Notes: generated from the letters alone by a model not told the origin. Counted from the stretch's first letter, positions 9,174 to 18,385 are shown. The stretch is DNA of 64,000 bases from Ramlibacter ginsenosidimutans (GCF_016654015.1 NZ_JAEPWM010000001.1:372001-436000), one strand, 5' to 3'. A program made the numbers and translations.

Positions 9174-10319
9174 ATGCTGCTCAACACAGAAGATTTCCGT
9201 GGCCGGGCGCGAAGGAATCTTCCGCGCTTCGTCTTCGACTACATCGAAGGAGCCGCCGACGACGGCCATTGCCTTCGTCGCAACCAGAGCGATCTGGCGG
9301 CCGTGGAGCTTACGCCGCGCGTTCTGCGCGATACCACGACCGTCGACACTTCGATCGAGGTGTTCGGCCGCAAGTGGGCGCTGCCATTCGGCATTGCCCC
9401 GACCGGCCTGAATGGCCTGGTTCGGCCGCGGGGCGACAGTCTCCTTGCCACCGCCGCTTCGCGCGGCGGCATTCCCTTTGCGCTGTCGACTGCGTCCAAC
9501 ATGCGTCTGGAGGACGTGCGTGCTGCCGCCCCGGAGAGCGTGCAATGGATGCAGCTCTACGTGATGCATCGTGACATGGCAGGACAGATTGTGGAGCGCG
9601 CGGCGCGCGCGAAGTATGAAGCCTTGGTGCTGACGGTCGATGTCCCGGTCAGTGGCAATCGGGAAGCGGACTTGCGAAACGGATTTCGCATCCCCTTCAA
9701 ACCGACCGCAAAGCTCGCCTGGGATGTGATCACGCACCCGCGTTGGTCGATGCGCATGGTGCCGGGTGGTGCGACGGACTTCGCCAACTTGACAGCCACA
9801 GGCGGCAGCGGTGGGTCGGCGAATATGCAGGCTGCGCTCCTCGCACGCGCGATGGATCGCTCACTCGTCTGGGAAACGCTCGCGTGGTTGCGCGGGCTGT
9901 GGAAGGGCCCACTCTTGCTGAAAGGCATTCTTCACCCGGACGATGCACGACTGGCGGTTGACCACGGCGTCGACGGACTGATCGTTTCCAATCACGGCGG
10001 ACGTCAGAACGACAGCTCACCTTCAGCCATTTCGGCATTGCCTCGCATCGTCGCGGCAATCAACGGCCGCATCCCGGTCTTCATGGATGGAGGAATCCGG
10101 CGCGGCGGCGACATTGCGAAAGCCCTGGCGCTCGGCGCGAAGGCGGCCTTCGTCGGTCGTCCGGCGCTCTACGGCCTGGCGGTCGGCGGCGCCGAGGGCG
10201 CCGAGGCTGTGATCAGACTGCTTGCGGCCGAACTGGTGCGCAGCATGACCTTGCTTGGCGCGACCTCGGCATCTGCTTTGCCCGGCACTCTTGAGAGAGC
10301 GAACCGCTCCCTCGCCTAG
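9174..10319 (+). CDS. mdlB: FMN-dependent alpha-hydroxy-acid dehydrogenase, probable (S)-mandelate dehydrogenase
   Basis: A 381-residue FMN TIM-barrel protein of the glycolate oxidase/lactate dehydrogenase family. It has the N-terminal FDYIEGAADDG segment, FMN-binding PFGIAPTG, MQLYV, a catalytic His/Arg block SNHGGRQND, and the phosphate site MDGGIRRGGDIAKALALGA. It would oxidise mandelate to benzoylformate, feeding the decarboxylase upstream. The catalytic block normally reads SNHGGRQLD; the Asn for Leu is unusual. The ATG at 9174 is used because the family N-terminus begins there; no good ribosome site is visible. It ends 3 bp before the convergent AraC gene. Confidence 0.87.
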   Translation: MLLNTEDFRGRARRNLPRFVFDYIEGAADDGHCLRRNQSDLAAVELTPRVLRDTTTVDTSIEVFGRKWALPFGIAPTGLNGLVRPRGDSLLATAASRGGIPFALSTASNMRLEDVRAAAPESVQWMQLYVMHRDMAGQIVERAARAKYEALVLTVDVPVSGNREADLRNGFRIPFKPTAKLAWDVITHPRWSMRMVPGGATDFANLTATGGSGGSANMQAALLARAMDRSLVWETLAWLRGLWKGPLLLKGILHPDDARLAVDHGVDGLIVSNHGGRQNDSSPSAISALPRIVAAINGRIPVFMDGGIRRGGDIAKALALGAKAAFVGRPALYGLAVGGAEGAEAVIRLLAAELVRSMTLLGATSASALPGTLERANRSLA

Positions 10320-10322
10320 CCC

Positions 10323-11342
10323 TCAGGCGACCCGCTCTGCGCCGCCTCCGAGCCGATAGGCGCGCGGCGACATCTCGAACCTTTGCCGAAACGCACGACT
10401 GAAGTGGCTCAGGTCATTGAATCCGTGAGCCATCGCGATCGCCGAGATGCCCAGCGATTCTCGCGCAGGATCGCGCAGGTCGATCGCGGCGCGCTCCAGC
10501 CGCCGGCGCCAGATGTAGCGCGCAAGCGATGTGTTCTCCGCCTCGAACAGCTTGTTGATGTACCGCGGCGAAAGGTTGAGCGCGGCGCTGACCATGGTCG
10601 CGTCCAACTCGCAAGCGTCCAGGTTGCGTTCCAGGAAATCCTTGACCCGGACCAGGGCGGCCGCGCGGTACTCGGACAAAGGCAAAGGTGAACTGAGAAT
10701 CGCCTCGTCGAGCGCCGATGCGAGCAACTCCGTGAAATTGCGCGCGACCCTCTCGGAAGCAACTGCGTCCATGGACGGCAGTTGCTGACTCAATCCCACC
10801 AGGTAGCCAAACAGGATCGGGCACATCTGGCCTGCTTCCGTCAGGCTGCGCGCAGTGATGCGGTGGATGCCGGCGGACCGATGGGACAGCGAACCGAACG
10901 GCAGCTTGACGGTGATGAGCTTGAACGCGTCGTCGAAGCGCAGGCTGTAGGGACGCTGTGCGTCGCATACGGCACCGTCACCCGGCTTGAGCAGCACCGA
11001 TCGTCCGTCCTGCTCCGCGAGCGCCCAGCCGGAAAGAATGAAGTTGAAGATCAGGGATTCGTCGCCCGCGCGCGCGATCCCCGCAGGCAAGCGCGCGACC
11101 CGGTGCGGCGAGGCTTCAATGCGCGCAACGCTCAACTTGCTGAGGCGGGTGCCGCTGACGGACGCTTCAAAAGGGTTCTTGCCATCGGGTCGACATTCGA
11201 GGTCGACGACCGCCTTGCACACCACCTCCTGCCAGAACCCGAATTTGTCCCGTTGGGCCAGACCGGCGGTGGAAGCGTCGATGACTCGCGAGGAGGGTTC
11301 GGCTGTGAGAGGTTGCATGGCGCACGACCGCGGCGTTGGCAT
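10323..11342 (-). CDS. AraC family transcriptional regulator
   Basis: A 339-residue protein. The N-terminal part (DKFGFWQEVVCKAVVDLECRP onward) matches the AraC-binding-like ligand domain seen in FeaR-type regulators of aromatic amine and aromatic acid genes. The C-terminal roughly 100 residues form the double helix-turn-helix DNA-binding domain (NLSPRYINKLFEAENTSLAR, then AIAMAHGFNDLSHFSRAFRQ). An alternative start is the ATG at 11318. It lies divergent to the ABC importer/nitrilase operon, with about 227 bp between starts, and probably activates it. Effector unknown. Confidence 0.88.
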   Translation of the reverse strand: MPTPRSCAMQPLTAEPSSRVIDASTAGLAQRDKFGFWQEVVCKAVVDLECRPDGKNPFEASVSGTRLSKLSVARIEASPHRVARLPAGIARAGDESLIFNFILSGWALAEQDGRSVLLKPGDGAVCDAQRPYSLRFDDAFKLITVKLPFGSLSHRSAGIHRITARSLTEAGQMCPILFGYLVGLSQQLPSMDAVASERVARNFTELLASALDEAILSSPLPLSEYRAAALVRVKDFLERNLDACELDATMVSAALNLSPRYINKLFEAENTSLARYIWRRRLERAAIDLRDPARESLGISAIAMAHGFNDLSHFSRAFRQRFEMSPRAYRLGGGAERVA

Positions 11343-11569
11343 GCCCGTTGATGGTGCAGAGCCCGGTCAAGACAGCTCGACCCGGGGATTGCGGCTATTT
11401 TCGTCCATTCAGACGCAAAGTTGATGCCAAGAAAACCCTCGGGTGGGCGTCCGCCCAGGGGCCGTTTCAACCAAGTTTCCTGGCTGATGCAGCAAAGTTT
11501 GTCGCTGCCGGGAAGCGGACCATTGCTCTCCAGGGCCTCGTGAAGGCCTCCCTCTCACCGGAGACCAAT
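11343..11569. promoter_or_regulatory. Divergent AraC/importer control region
   Basis: The 227 bp between the AraC-type regulator and the ABC binding-protein gene carries no gene I can support. It must hold the promoters of both. No clear repeated AraC half-sites stand out by eye. A GGAG at 11560-11563 serves the GTG start at 11570. Confidence 0.4.
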
Positions 11570-12883
11570 GTGACCACTTCAACCGACTTTCAAACGACCT
11601 TGGATGCAGGCCTCGTATCCACACGGCGGGATGTCCTGCGCGGCGCCGCTGCGCTGACCGCCGTCGCGGCGCTGGGGCCCGCCAGCCGGTCCTGGGCAGC
11701 CGACAAGGACACGATCAGGATCGGCTACATCAGCCCGAGGACCGGGCCGTTCTCGCCGTTTGCCGAAGCGGACGACTTCATCCTGGAGCAGGTCCGCAAG
11801 ACGCTGGCCGACGGGTTGATCGTCGGCGGCCGGAAGTACAAGGTCGAGATCCTTGCGCGGGACGACCAGAGCAGCCCGGACCGGCAATCCAACCTCGCTG
11901 CAGAACTCATCAACAAGGAGAACATTGACCTGATGCTGGCACAGGTCGCGATCGGACCGAACGCCTCCCAGCAGTGCGAGCTCAATGGCGTGCCGTGCCT
12001 TTCGACCGTCGGTCCCTGGCAAGCCTGGATGTTTCCGCTGAAAGGCGACCCCGCGAAGGGCTTCAAGAGCGTCTTTCATTTTTTCTGGGGTCTGGAAGAC
12101 ATCGCCGACGTGTACCTGGACATCTGGCAAGGCGTCCCCTCGAACAAGGCGATCGGGTCGGCATTCAGCAACGACGTGCCCGGCAACGCGATGGGCGACC
12201 TGAAGCTCGGCATGCCTGCAGCCTTTGCGAAGGCAGGCTACAAGATCGTCGACATCGGGCGCTTCCCGGTGGGCGCCGATGATTTTTCCTCGTACATCCA
12301 GGCGTTCAAGAAGGAGAACGTCGAGATCGTGACCGGCCTGTTCAATCCTCCCGAGTGGGCCTCGTTCGTCAAGCAGTCGGCGCAGATGGGATTCAGGCCG
12401 AAGGCGGCCACAGTGGCCAAGGCGCTGCTGTTTCCCGGGGGCGTCGCCGCTCTGGGTCCCCGTGCAGATGGCATGTCCACCGAGATCTGGTGGACCCCGG
12501 CCTACCCCTTCAAGTCAAGCCTGACAGGCCAGACTGCGAGGCAGTTTGCCGACGCCTACAAGGCCGCAACCAAGCGCGAATGGACGCAACCCATGGGCGT
12601 GGTGCACGCACTGTTCGAGACGGGCATCCAGGCTCTCAAGTCGAGTGGAGACCCCAAGGACCCCGTCAAGGTTGCCAATGCCTTGCGCGTGATGAAGCAC
12701 GACACGATCATCGGCAAGCTCGACTTCACGTCCAGCGGAATCAAGAACGTCTCGAAGATGCGTGTCGTTGGCGGCCAGTGGCGCATCCTCAATGGCGCCA
12801 AGGCGGAACTCTTCATCACCAACAACAAGACGGCACCGGAAATCCCGATCCAGCGCAAGTTCGAACTGCTGTCGCTTGGCTGA
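11570..12883 (+). CDS. ABC transporter substrate-binding protein (LivK/Peripla_BP_6 family), Tat-type signal
   Basis: The reading frame has no ATG near the true N-terminus. The GTG at 11570, six bases after GGAG, gives a leader with a twin arginine (STRRDVLRGAAALTAVAALG), so export through Tat is plausible. The mature part follows the branched-chain amino acid/amide receptor fold (IRIGYISPRTGPFSPFAEAD, later FKSVFHFFWGLEDIADVYLD). Length is 437 aa. It is the first gene of a five-gene importer followed by the nitrilase, so the ligand is probably an aromatic nitrile, amide or acid rather than an amino acid (inference). Confidence 0.88.
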   Translation: MTTSTDFQTTLDAGLVSTRRDVLRGAAALTAVAALGPASRSWAADKDTIRIGYISPRTGPFSPFAEADDFILEQVRKTLADGLIVGGRKYKVEILARDDQSSPDRQSNLAAELINKENIDLMLAQVAIGPNASQQCELNGVPCLSTVGPWQAWMFPLKGDPAKGFKSVFHFFWGLEDIADVYLDIWQGVPSNKAIGSAFSNDVPGNAMGDLKLGMPAAFAKAGYKIVDIGRFPVGADDFSSYIQAFKKENVEIVTGLFNPPEWASFVKQSAQMGFRPKAATVAKALLFPGGVAALGPRADGMSTEIWWTPAYPFKSSLTGQTARQFADAYKAATKREWTQPMGVVHALFETGIQALKSSGDPKDPVKVANALRVMKHDTIIGKLDFTSSGIKNVSKMRVVGGQWRILNGAKAELFITNNKTAPEIPIQRKFELLSLG

Positions 12884-12894
12884 CGGATTCAGAC

Positions 12895-13638
12895 ATGTTG
12901 CTCGAACTGCGTGAGACCACCAAGCGCTACGGGGACATGGTGGTCATCCCCAAGCTGTCGCTGTCCGTGGAGGACGGGGAATTCATCGGCGTCATCGGCC
13001 CGAACGGGGCGGGAAAAAGCACCATGTTCGGCCTGATTTCGGGCAGCGCGCGATGCGACAGCGGCAGCGTCTTCCTGGACGGCAGGGACGTCACCACCTA
13101 CGACGCGGCCGAGCGCTGCAGGGCCGGCATCGGTCGCACCTTCCAGATTCCGCAGCCTTTCGACGGCATGACGGCATACGAGAACGCGCTCGTAGCGGCA
13201 ACGTTCGGCAGCGGACTGCATGGGCATGCGGCGCAGCAGGCCGCGGTCGACGCCATCCAGCGCTGCGGACTCGAGGGTGCGGCGGACAAGCTGGCAGGCA
13301 CGTTGACCTTGCTACAGCGCAAACGGCTTGAACTGGCAAGAGCGATCGCCACGCGTCCGCGCTTGTTGCTGCTCGACGAAGTGGCCGGGGGGCTGACCGA
13401 TGCTGAAATGCAGCAGCTTCTTCGGCTCATCGTGACGATCCACCAAGCCGGAGTGACCGTCCTGTGGATCGAACATCTCGTCCACGCGCTTGTATCCGCC
13501 GCCGATCGGCTTGTCGTCTTGGCAAGCGGTGCGGTGATTTGCGATGGCGATCCGAAGTCGGTGATGGCCGATCGCACAGTGCGTGACACCTACCTGGGTT
13601 CGGACATCGAGGAAGGGCTTGTCCATGCTGCGCACTGA
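12895..13638 (+). CDS. ABC transporter ATP-binding protein (LivG type) with degenerate signature motif
   Basis: A 247-residue ATPase with Walker A GPNGAGKST, Q-loop in TFQIPQPF, and H-loop VLWIEH. Two conserved spots differ from consensus: the LSGGQ-type signature reads TLTLLQRKRLELARA, and Walker B is LLLLDEVAGGL rather than LLDEPxxGL. The signature contacts ATP across the dimer, so altered activity is possible; the partner ATPase has a normal LSGGQ. The start is 11 bp after the binding-protein stop. It overlaps the next ATPase gene by 14 bp. Confidence 0.88.
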   Translation: MLLELRETTKRYGDMVVIPKLSLSVEDGEFIGVIGPNGAGKSTMFGLISGSARCDSGSVFLDGRDVTTYDAAERCRAGIGRTFQIPQPFDGMTAYENALVAATFGSGLHGHAAQQAAVDAIQRCGLEGAADKLAGTLTLLQRKRLELARAIATRPRLLLLDEVAGGLTDAEMQQLLRLIVTIHQAGVTVLWIEHLVHALVSAADRLVVLASGAVICDGDPKSVMADRTVRDTYLGSDIEEGLVHAAH

Positions 13639-14317
13639 CCGCCTGGATGCGTACTACGGCCTATTCCAGGCGCTGTTCGGGTTGAGCTTTCAGGTTGGGC
13701 GTGGCGAAACCGTGGCTCTCATCGGCTCCAACGGCGCGGGCAAATCCACCTTGTTGCGCTCGATCGTCGGCTCCGTGCGGACCCGACGCGACGGTGTGTT
13801 TCTGGACGATCAGGCCATCGGGGGTGACTCCGAACGCACGCAACTGAATCGCGGCATCGCGCTTGTGCCCGAAGGTCGACGACTGTTCCCCAGCCTGACC
13901 GTCTTGGAGAATCTGCAGCTCGCCGCACGCAATGGCCGCTCCGGCCCGTGGTCCGTCGAGCGCCTCATGCGCGAGTTCCCGGTCATGGAGGCGTTCCAGC
14001 ATCGTCCCGCAACAGCGCTGTCAGGCGGGCAGCAGCAGTTGGTTGCGCTTTCGCGCGCGCTGGTGTGCAACCCCAGGTACTTGCTATGCGACGAGATCTC
14101 GCTGGGCCTGTCGCCGGTAGCGGTCAACGAGGTCTACGACCTGCTGGGCCGGGCCCGCAACGACGGGCTCGCCGTGGTACTGGTCGAGCAAAACGTCAAG
14201 CGTGCGCTGGCGGAGTCTGATCGCTACTACTGCATTCAAAAAGGCCGCGTGGTCCTCGAGGGAGCATCCGAATCGGCCGACCAGGCGCAAGTCGCGCAAG
14301 CTTACTTCGGGGTCTGA
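13625..14317 (+). CDS. ABC transporter ATP-binding protein (LivF type)
   Basis: A 230-residue ATPase with Walker A GSNGAGKST, an intact signature LSGGQQQLVALSRAL, Walker B LLCDEISLGLSP and H-loop LVEQN, as in LivF. It begins inside the end of the LivG-type gene (14-bp overlap) and stops one base before the permease start, so translation is coupled. It pairs with the LivG-type ATPase to drive the two permeases that follow. Confidence 0.9.
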   Translation: MLRTDRLDAYYGLFQALFGLSFQVGRGETVALIGSNGAGKSTLLRSIVGSVRTRRDGVFLDDQAIGGDSERTQLNRGIALVPEGRRLFPSLTVLENLQLAARNGRSGPWSVERLMREFPVMEAFQHRPATALSGGQQQLVALSRALVCNPRYLLCDEISLGLSPVAVNEVYDLLGRARNDGLAVVLVEQNVKRALAESDRYYCIQKGRVVLEGASESADQAQVAQAYFGV

Positions 14318-14318
14318 C

Positions 14319-15185
14319 ATGGCAACACTGATTGAAACGCTGCTGGGCGGCCTGATGCTCGGCGCGCTGTATGCCCTTTTCGGGCTTGGCCTGAGTCTGA
14401 GCCTCGGCGTGATGAAGATGATCAACATCGCGCATGGTGACCTCATCGTCCTTGGCGCGTATCTGTGCTCGACGGTGATGCAACTGGCGGGCGTCGGACC
14501 TTTTGTCTCACTGGTCGCAGTGGTGCCGTTGATGTTCGTCATCGGCTATGTCCTCCAGCGGGTGCTTCTCAATCGCGTCGTCGGCAAGGGCGCGTTGACA
14601 CCGCTCCTTCTTACTTTCGGACTGTCCATCGTGCTGCAGAACGTGCTGCAGGAAACGTTCACCGCCGATACCCGCAGCCTCCAGGCGGGCGATCTCTCCC
14701 TTCGGGGGTTCGACATCGTGGGGGTCTCGGTCGGACTGCTGCCGCTGGTCTCGACGCTGATCAGCGCAGCGATCTTCGCCGGCACCAGTTGGCTGATCGG
14801 CCATTCGCACCTGGGCCGCCAGGCCCGAGCAGTAGCAGACGATCCCGGCACGGCGCGCCTGGTCGGGGTCAACGACGGGAACTTCTTCGCGCTCGTCACC
14901 GGGTCCGTGCTGGCCGTAATTGCACTCGCGGCCGTGATGTACGGAATTCGCACGCCTTTCTCTCCGACATCCGGACCAGAGCGCTTGCTCTACTCGTTCG
15001 AGGCAGTCGTTCTCGGAGGGTTGGGCAATGTCTGGGGCACCTTCGTTGGCGGCCTGGTCATCGGCGTCGCCCAGCTCTTTGGCGCCAAGGTCTCCTCGGG
15101 CCTCGGCCCATTCTTTGGCCACCTCGTTTTCCTGGTGGCCCTGCTTGCGCGCCCGCAAGGCCTCCTTGGAAAGGTACAGCGATGA
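14319..15185 (+). CDS. ABC transporter permease (LivH type)
   Basis: A 288-residue, strongly hydrophobic inner-membrane protein with the LivH pattern: GLMLGALYALFGLGLSL at the N-terminus, MKMINIAHGDLIVLGAY, and a C-terminal EAVVLGGLGNVWGTFVGGL that contacts the ATPases. It probably has eight or more membrane spans. The stop overlaps the LivM start (ATGA at 15182-15185). Confidence 0.9.
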   Translation: MATLIETLLGGLMLGALYALFGLGLSLSLGVMKMINIAHGDLIVLGAYLCSTVMQLAGVGPFVSLVAVVPLMFVIGYVLQRVLLNRVVGKGALTPLLLTFGLSIVLQNVLQETFTADTRSLQAGDLSLRGFDIVGVSVGLLPLVSTLISAAIFAGTSWLIGHSHLGRQARAVADDPGTARLVGVNDGNFFALVTGSVLAVIALAAVMYGIRTPFSPTSGPERLLYSFEAVVLGGLGNVWGTFVGGLVIGVAQLFGAKVSSGLGPFFGHLVFLVALLARPQGLLGKVQR

Positions 15186-16186
15186 ACACCGTCACCACGC
15201 TGCGAGCTCCCATATCCGTGCTCGGAAAGGGCAAAGGACTGGGAGTTGCTGCTGCATTGCTGTTGTGCGGGGCGCTGGCGGCCGTGCCCTGGTTCAGCAA
15301 CTTCGGGACCCAGCGCCTGATGGTTGAAATCTTCACCGTGTTTTCCATCGCTCTGGCGTGGAACCTGTTGGCAGGTTACGGCGGCCTCGTCGTTGTCGGC
15401 CACCAGATGTTCGTCGGCGTGGGAGCCTATGCGCTGTTCGCGTTATCCAACAAGCTGCAGCTCAATCCTTGGATGATGCTGCCCCTGGCTGGCATCGCTA
15501 CGGGCCTCTTCGGCGCGGTCAGCGCTTATCCGATGTTCCGCCTCCGCGGCGCGCACTTTGCTGTTGGCACCTGGGTTGTCGCAGAAATGCTGCGAATCCT
15601 GACATTGAACAACGAATGGCTGGGAGCCGGCGGGGGCATGCCTCTGGAAGCCCTGAGCACCTTCGACCGGTGGACGCGCAACGCAGGTGTCTACTGGGCT
15701 GCCCTGGTCGTCGGCGCCGGAACGCTCGTCGTGGCCCGCACGATCCTTCGCGGCAGGCTCGGCCTCGCGCTCATGAGCGTGCGCGACTCGGAGGCGGCCG
15801 CGGAAGCTTCGGGAGTGTCGGTCCGCAGAGCGAAGCTGATGCTTTGGATCATCGCGGGCTCGCTGACTGGATTGGCGGGCGCAGTGGCCTACATGAATAC
15901 GTTGCAGGTCACACCAGATGCCACGTTTTCGTTGAACTGGTCGGCGGCAGCGATCTTCATCGCCGTGCTCGGCGGCATCGGGACGCTGGAGGGTCCGACC
16001 CTCGGCACGCTCGTCTACTTCCTGCTGCGCGAGAGCTTCGCCTCCTACGGCTCCTGGTATTTCATCGGCCTCGGTTCTCTGGCGATCGTCACGATGGTCT
16101 TCGCGCCCGGTGGCGCCCGGAGCCTGATCACGCGCAAGTGGCCGGTGGATCCGTTTGGCGTGCGACGCGACATGCCGCGCCCGTAG
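15182..16186 (+). CDS. ABC transporter permease (LivM type)
   Basis: A 334-residue permease with LivM hallmarks: [30 protein letters not shown], and the cytoplasmic coupling region [23 protein letters not shown]. About ten hydrophobic segments are visible. It overlaps the LivH gene by 4 bp and is followed 29 bp later by the nitrilase gene, which suggests the transported compound is handed to nitrile metabolism. Confidence 0.9.
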   Translation: MNTVTTLRAPISVLGKGKGLGVAAALLLCGALAAVPWFSNFGTQRLMVEIFTVFSIALAWNLLAGYGGLVVVGHQMFVGVGAYALFALSNKLQLNPWMMLPLAGIATGLFGAVSAYPMFRLRGAHFAVGTWVVAEMLRILTLNNEWLGAGGGMPLEALSTFDRWTRNAGVYWAALVVGAGTLVVARTILRGRLGLALMSVRDSEAAAEASGVSVRRAKLMLWIIAGSLTGLAGAVAYMNTLQVTPDATFSLNWSAAAIFIAVLGGIGTLEGPTLGTLVYFLLRESFASYGSWYFIGLGSLAIVTMVFAPGGARSLITRKWPVDPFGVRRDMPRP

Positions 16187-16215
16187 TCCCACACTCAACA
16201 CCCCAAGGAAAGCCC

Positions 16216-17229
16216 ATGTCTGAAACTGCCTTCAAGATCGCGGTCGTGCAGGCTGCCCCCGTTTTCATGGACGCCGCAGCCTCCACACAAAAGGCCATTC
16301 GGCTGATTTCCGAAGCAGGCGCGAAGGGAGCCAAGCTCCTGGCCTTCCCGGAAGTGTTCATTCCCGGCTACCCGTGGTGGCTTTGGCTCGGCACGCCCGC
16401 CTGGGGCATGCAGTTCGTGTCGCGCTACCACGCCAATTCCTTGCGCGCGGATGGTCCGGAACTCGCATCTATCGCCGCGGCCGCCGCCGAGGCGAATGTC
16501 AATGTGGTGATCGGCTTCTCGGAGATCGATGGCGGATCGCTCTACATCAGCCAAGCCCTGATCAGCGACAAGGGCGAGATGGCCTTCAAGCGCCGGAAGC
16601 TCAAGCCAACCCACGTTGAGCGCACCCTGTTCGGGGAAGGCGACGGTTCCGATTTCCGGGTGGTCGACACCACCGTGGGGCGTTTGGGTGCTCTCTGCTG
16701 CGCCGAACACATCCAGCCGCTATCGAAGTACGCCATGTATTCGATGCACGAGCAGGTCCATGTCGCCTCGTGGCCTTCGTTCACGCTGTACCGGGGCACA
16801 GCTTACGCGCTGGGTCACGAGGTGAATCTCTCGGCGAGCCAGATCTATGCGCTGGAAGGCGGATGCTTCGTCTTGCATGCGACTGCCATCACGGGGCAGG
16901 ACATGTTCGACGTCTTGTGTGATACACCCGAGAAGGCGCTGTTGCTGAACTCCGACGGCGGCAAGCCTGGCGGAGGGTATTCCATGATTTTCGGCCCCGA
17001 TGGACAACCCTTGGTCAGGCACATGCCGCAAGATCAGGAAGGAATCCTGTACGCGGACATTGATCTCTCCACCATCGCCGTCGCCAAGGCTGCCTACGAT
17101 CCTTCCGGGCACTACGCCCGGGGCGACGTCGTCAGGTTGATGGTCAATCGCCATCCGCGCCGGACCAGCATCAACTTCGGAGAAGGCTCGACAGAAGGCA
17201 CGCAGTGGAGTGAGGCGAAAGTCGAATAG
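16216..17229 (+). CDS. Nitrilase (arylacetonitrilase type)
   Basis: A 337-residue member of the nitrilase branch. It hydrolyses nitriles to carboxylic acids plus ammonia. The triad is complete: E46 ([10 protein letters not shown]), the lysine in [11 protein letters not shown] (K128/K130) and C162 ([13 protein letters not shown]). The residue after the catalytic cysteine is Ala, not the usual Trp; I recall this from the mandelonitrile-converting Pseudomonas fluorescens EBC191 enzyme. A good AAGGAA lies at 16205-16210. With the mandelate genes on the same side of the glmS junction, mandelonitrile to mandelate is the expected reaction, but the substrate is not proven. Confidence 0.92.
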   Translation: MSETAFKIAVVQAAPVFMDAAASTQKAIRLISEAGAKGAKLLAFPEVFIPGYPWWLWLGTPAWGMQFVSRYHANSLRADGPELASIAAAAAEANVNVVIGFSEIDGGSLYISQALISDKGEMAFKRRKLKPTHVERTLFGEGDGSDFRVVDTTVGRLGALCCAEHIQPLSKYAMYSMHEQVHVASWPSFTLYRGTAYALGHEVNLSASQIYALEGGCFVLHATAITGQDMFDVLCDTPEKALLLNSDGGKPGGGYSMIFGPDGQPLVRHMPQDQEGILYADIDLSTIAVAKAAYDPSGHYARGDVVRLMVNRHPRRTSINFGEGSTEGTQWSEAKVE

Positions 17230-17830
17230 TCGATTCGAATGACGTCGCTGGCCACGCGGGGAGGAACGGCATGCTTCCCGCGTGAAATGTATATCCTGCT
17301 TGGGGGAGAGCCGCGACAGCTCGCTGTGCTTCTTCGCAGGCGCGCCTTCTTAGACCGGCGCAGGCTGCACGGGGTATTGAGCGAACGGACCGTAGGTGGG
17401 AACTGGCGACACCACGGCGCCGGATGTGGCCGAATCCGGCCTATCAAATTGGCGCGGTAACCCACAGCTTAGTGAAAAGAGTTGTGGACAGGTCATCCCG
17501 AAGCTCCGTTAAGGGAGTGGTGATGCCGGTGCCACCGCCCCGCCGCGTTTGTGAGCACCCCGCCCACGGCGAAGCCGCACTGCGGCCGCCTCACCGCGCC
17601 GCAGTGCACGGGTGTTCTCACGGGAGTCGGAGTCCGGTGGTGGCTGTCGTAGCGTCAGGACACCACCGGCAAGGGCACCAGCAACCACCGGATCGGGGTT
17701 GGCGAGCTCGTTCATGGACACGGGACTTTCCTGCACGGCCGACTATCATGAGACTCCGGCCAGGATCCAGCCACGGACCTGCGGCAACTCTCCATGGGTC
17801 GTCGGGTGCTCGCGTTACCCTTGGCCGTAA
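17230..17830. other. Gene-free stretch with nested inverted repeats
   Basis: I find no supportable gene in these 600 bases. Short frames on either strand have no recognisable domains. From about 17518 to 17700 the DNA is rich in inverted repeats. The clearest has 10-bp arms at 17577-17586 and 17598-17607 (GCACTGCGGC / GCCGCAGTGC) nested in GTGAG-CACCC (17551-17560) and GGGTG-CTCAC (17610-17621). It lies between the nitrilase and a broken tniQ, so it is probably decayed mobile-element DNA. Confidence 0.45.
17551..17621. repeat. Nested inverted repeat (long hairpin)
   Basis: The inner arms are perfect over 10 bp around an 11-base spacer. The outer arms GTGAG-CACCC and GGGTG-CTCAC pair imperfectly. 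It could fold as a roughly 70-base stem. Role unknown; a transposon-borne structure or terminator are options. Confidence 0.5.
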
Positions 17831-18385
17831 GCTGCGCGAAAGCCGCCACCACCGCACAAGTCGGGATGGCACCACGACTTGCCGAACCGAATCGCCTTCC
17901 TGGCCGACGAGACGAAAGGTCTGATCGGAACGGCGTCTGACATCATCTTCGGGCATACCCTTCTCGGATTCTTCAAGTCATTTCTGAATCCGGAAGCGCT
18001 CGACAATTCACTTGCCTGCATGTGTGGCGAGAATATCCGCCACGTCAAGTACAAGATGGGCCTGCTAACCAGCCGCTTCGGGGCCAATCACCCGCTGAAG
18101 TGCTGCCCCACGTGTATCGGACAGGATGTCAGATCGACAGGTTGGCCGTACCGGCACTTGGCCCACCAGGCACCCGGAGTCTGGTTCTGCGCGAAGCATG
18201 GTGATCGGCTCAGATGCTCGCTGCTGAAGTCCACCGGTGTGCAGCGCTTCGACTGGGTGCTGCCGGATACGAGGTACCTTGCGACTGCCAGGGAATTTCC
18301 TGATTCCGCGCTTGCTCGGGATTTCAGCGCCTTTTGTGCTGCGCGTGTGGCGCGCAGACGCTGTAATCGAGCGACACGACGCTGA
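17831..18385 (+). pseudogene. tniQ: Truncated tniQ (TnsD/TniQ family transposition targeting protein)
   Basis: The frame matches the TniQ core: DLPNRIAFLADETKGL, then HTLLGFFKSFLNPE, then MGLLTSRFGANHPLK, then a zinc site CPTC...WFCAKHGD. TniQ/TnsD proteins choose the target site for Tn7-like transposases. The usual N-terminal part (about 60-80 residues) is missing: an in-frame TAA sits at 17828-17830 and nothing upstream restores it. A TTG at 17879 is the only plausible start. The C-terminus is also cut short; after about VLPDTRYLA the sequence no longer resembles the family. No tnsA, tnsB or tnsC is nearby, so it is a remnant. Confidence 0.75.

Noticed and set aside
17214..17240. AAAGTCGAATAGTCGATTCG near the nitrilase stop as the other Tn7-like end
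   Set aside because: One AAAGTCG-like word only, no TGT at the right distance, no phased repeats, and it lies within the nitrilase coding end.
17424..17924. Plus-strand frame in the scar region as a gene or as the N-terminus of tniQ
   Set aside because: No domain, Arg/Pro/His-rich composition, and it is out of frame with the tniQ core.
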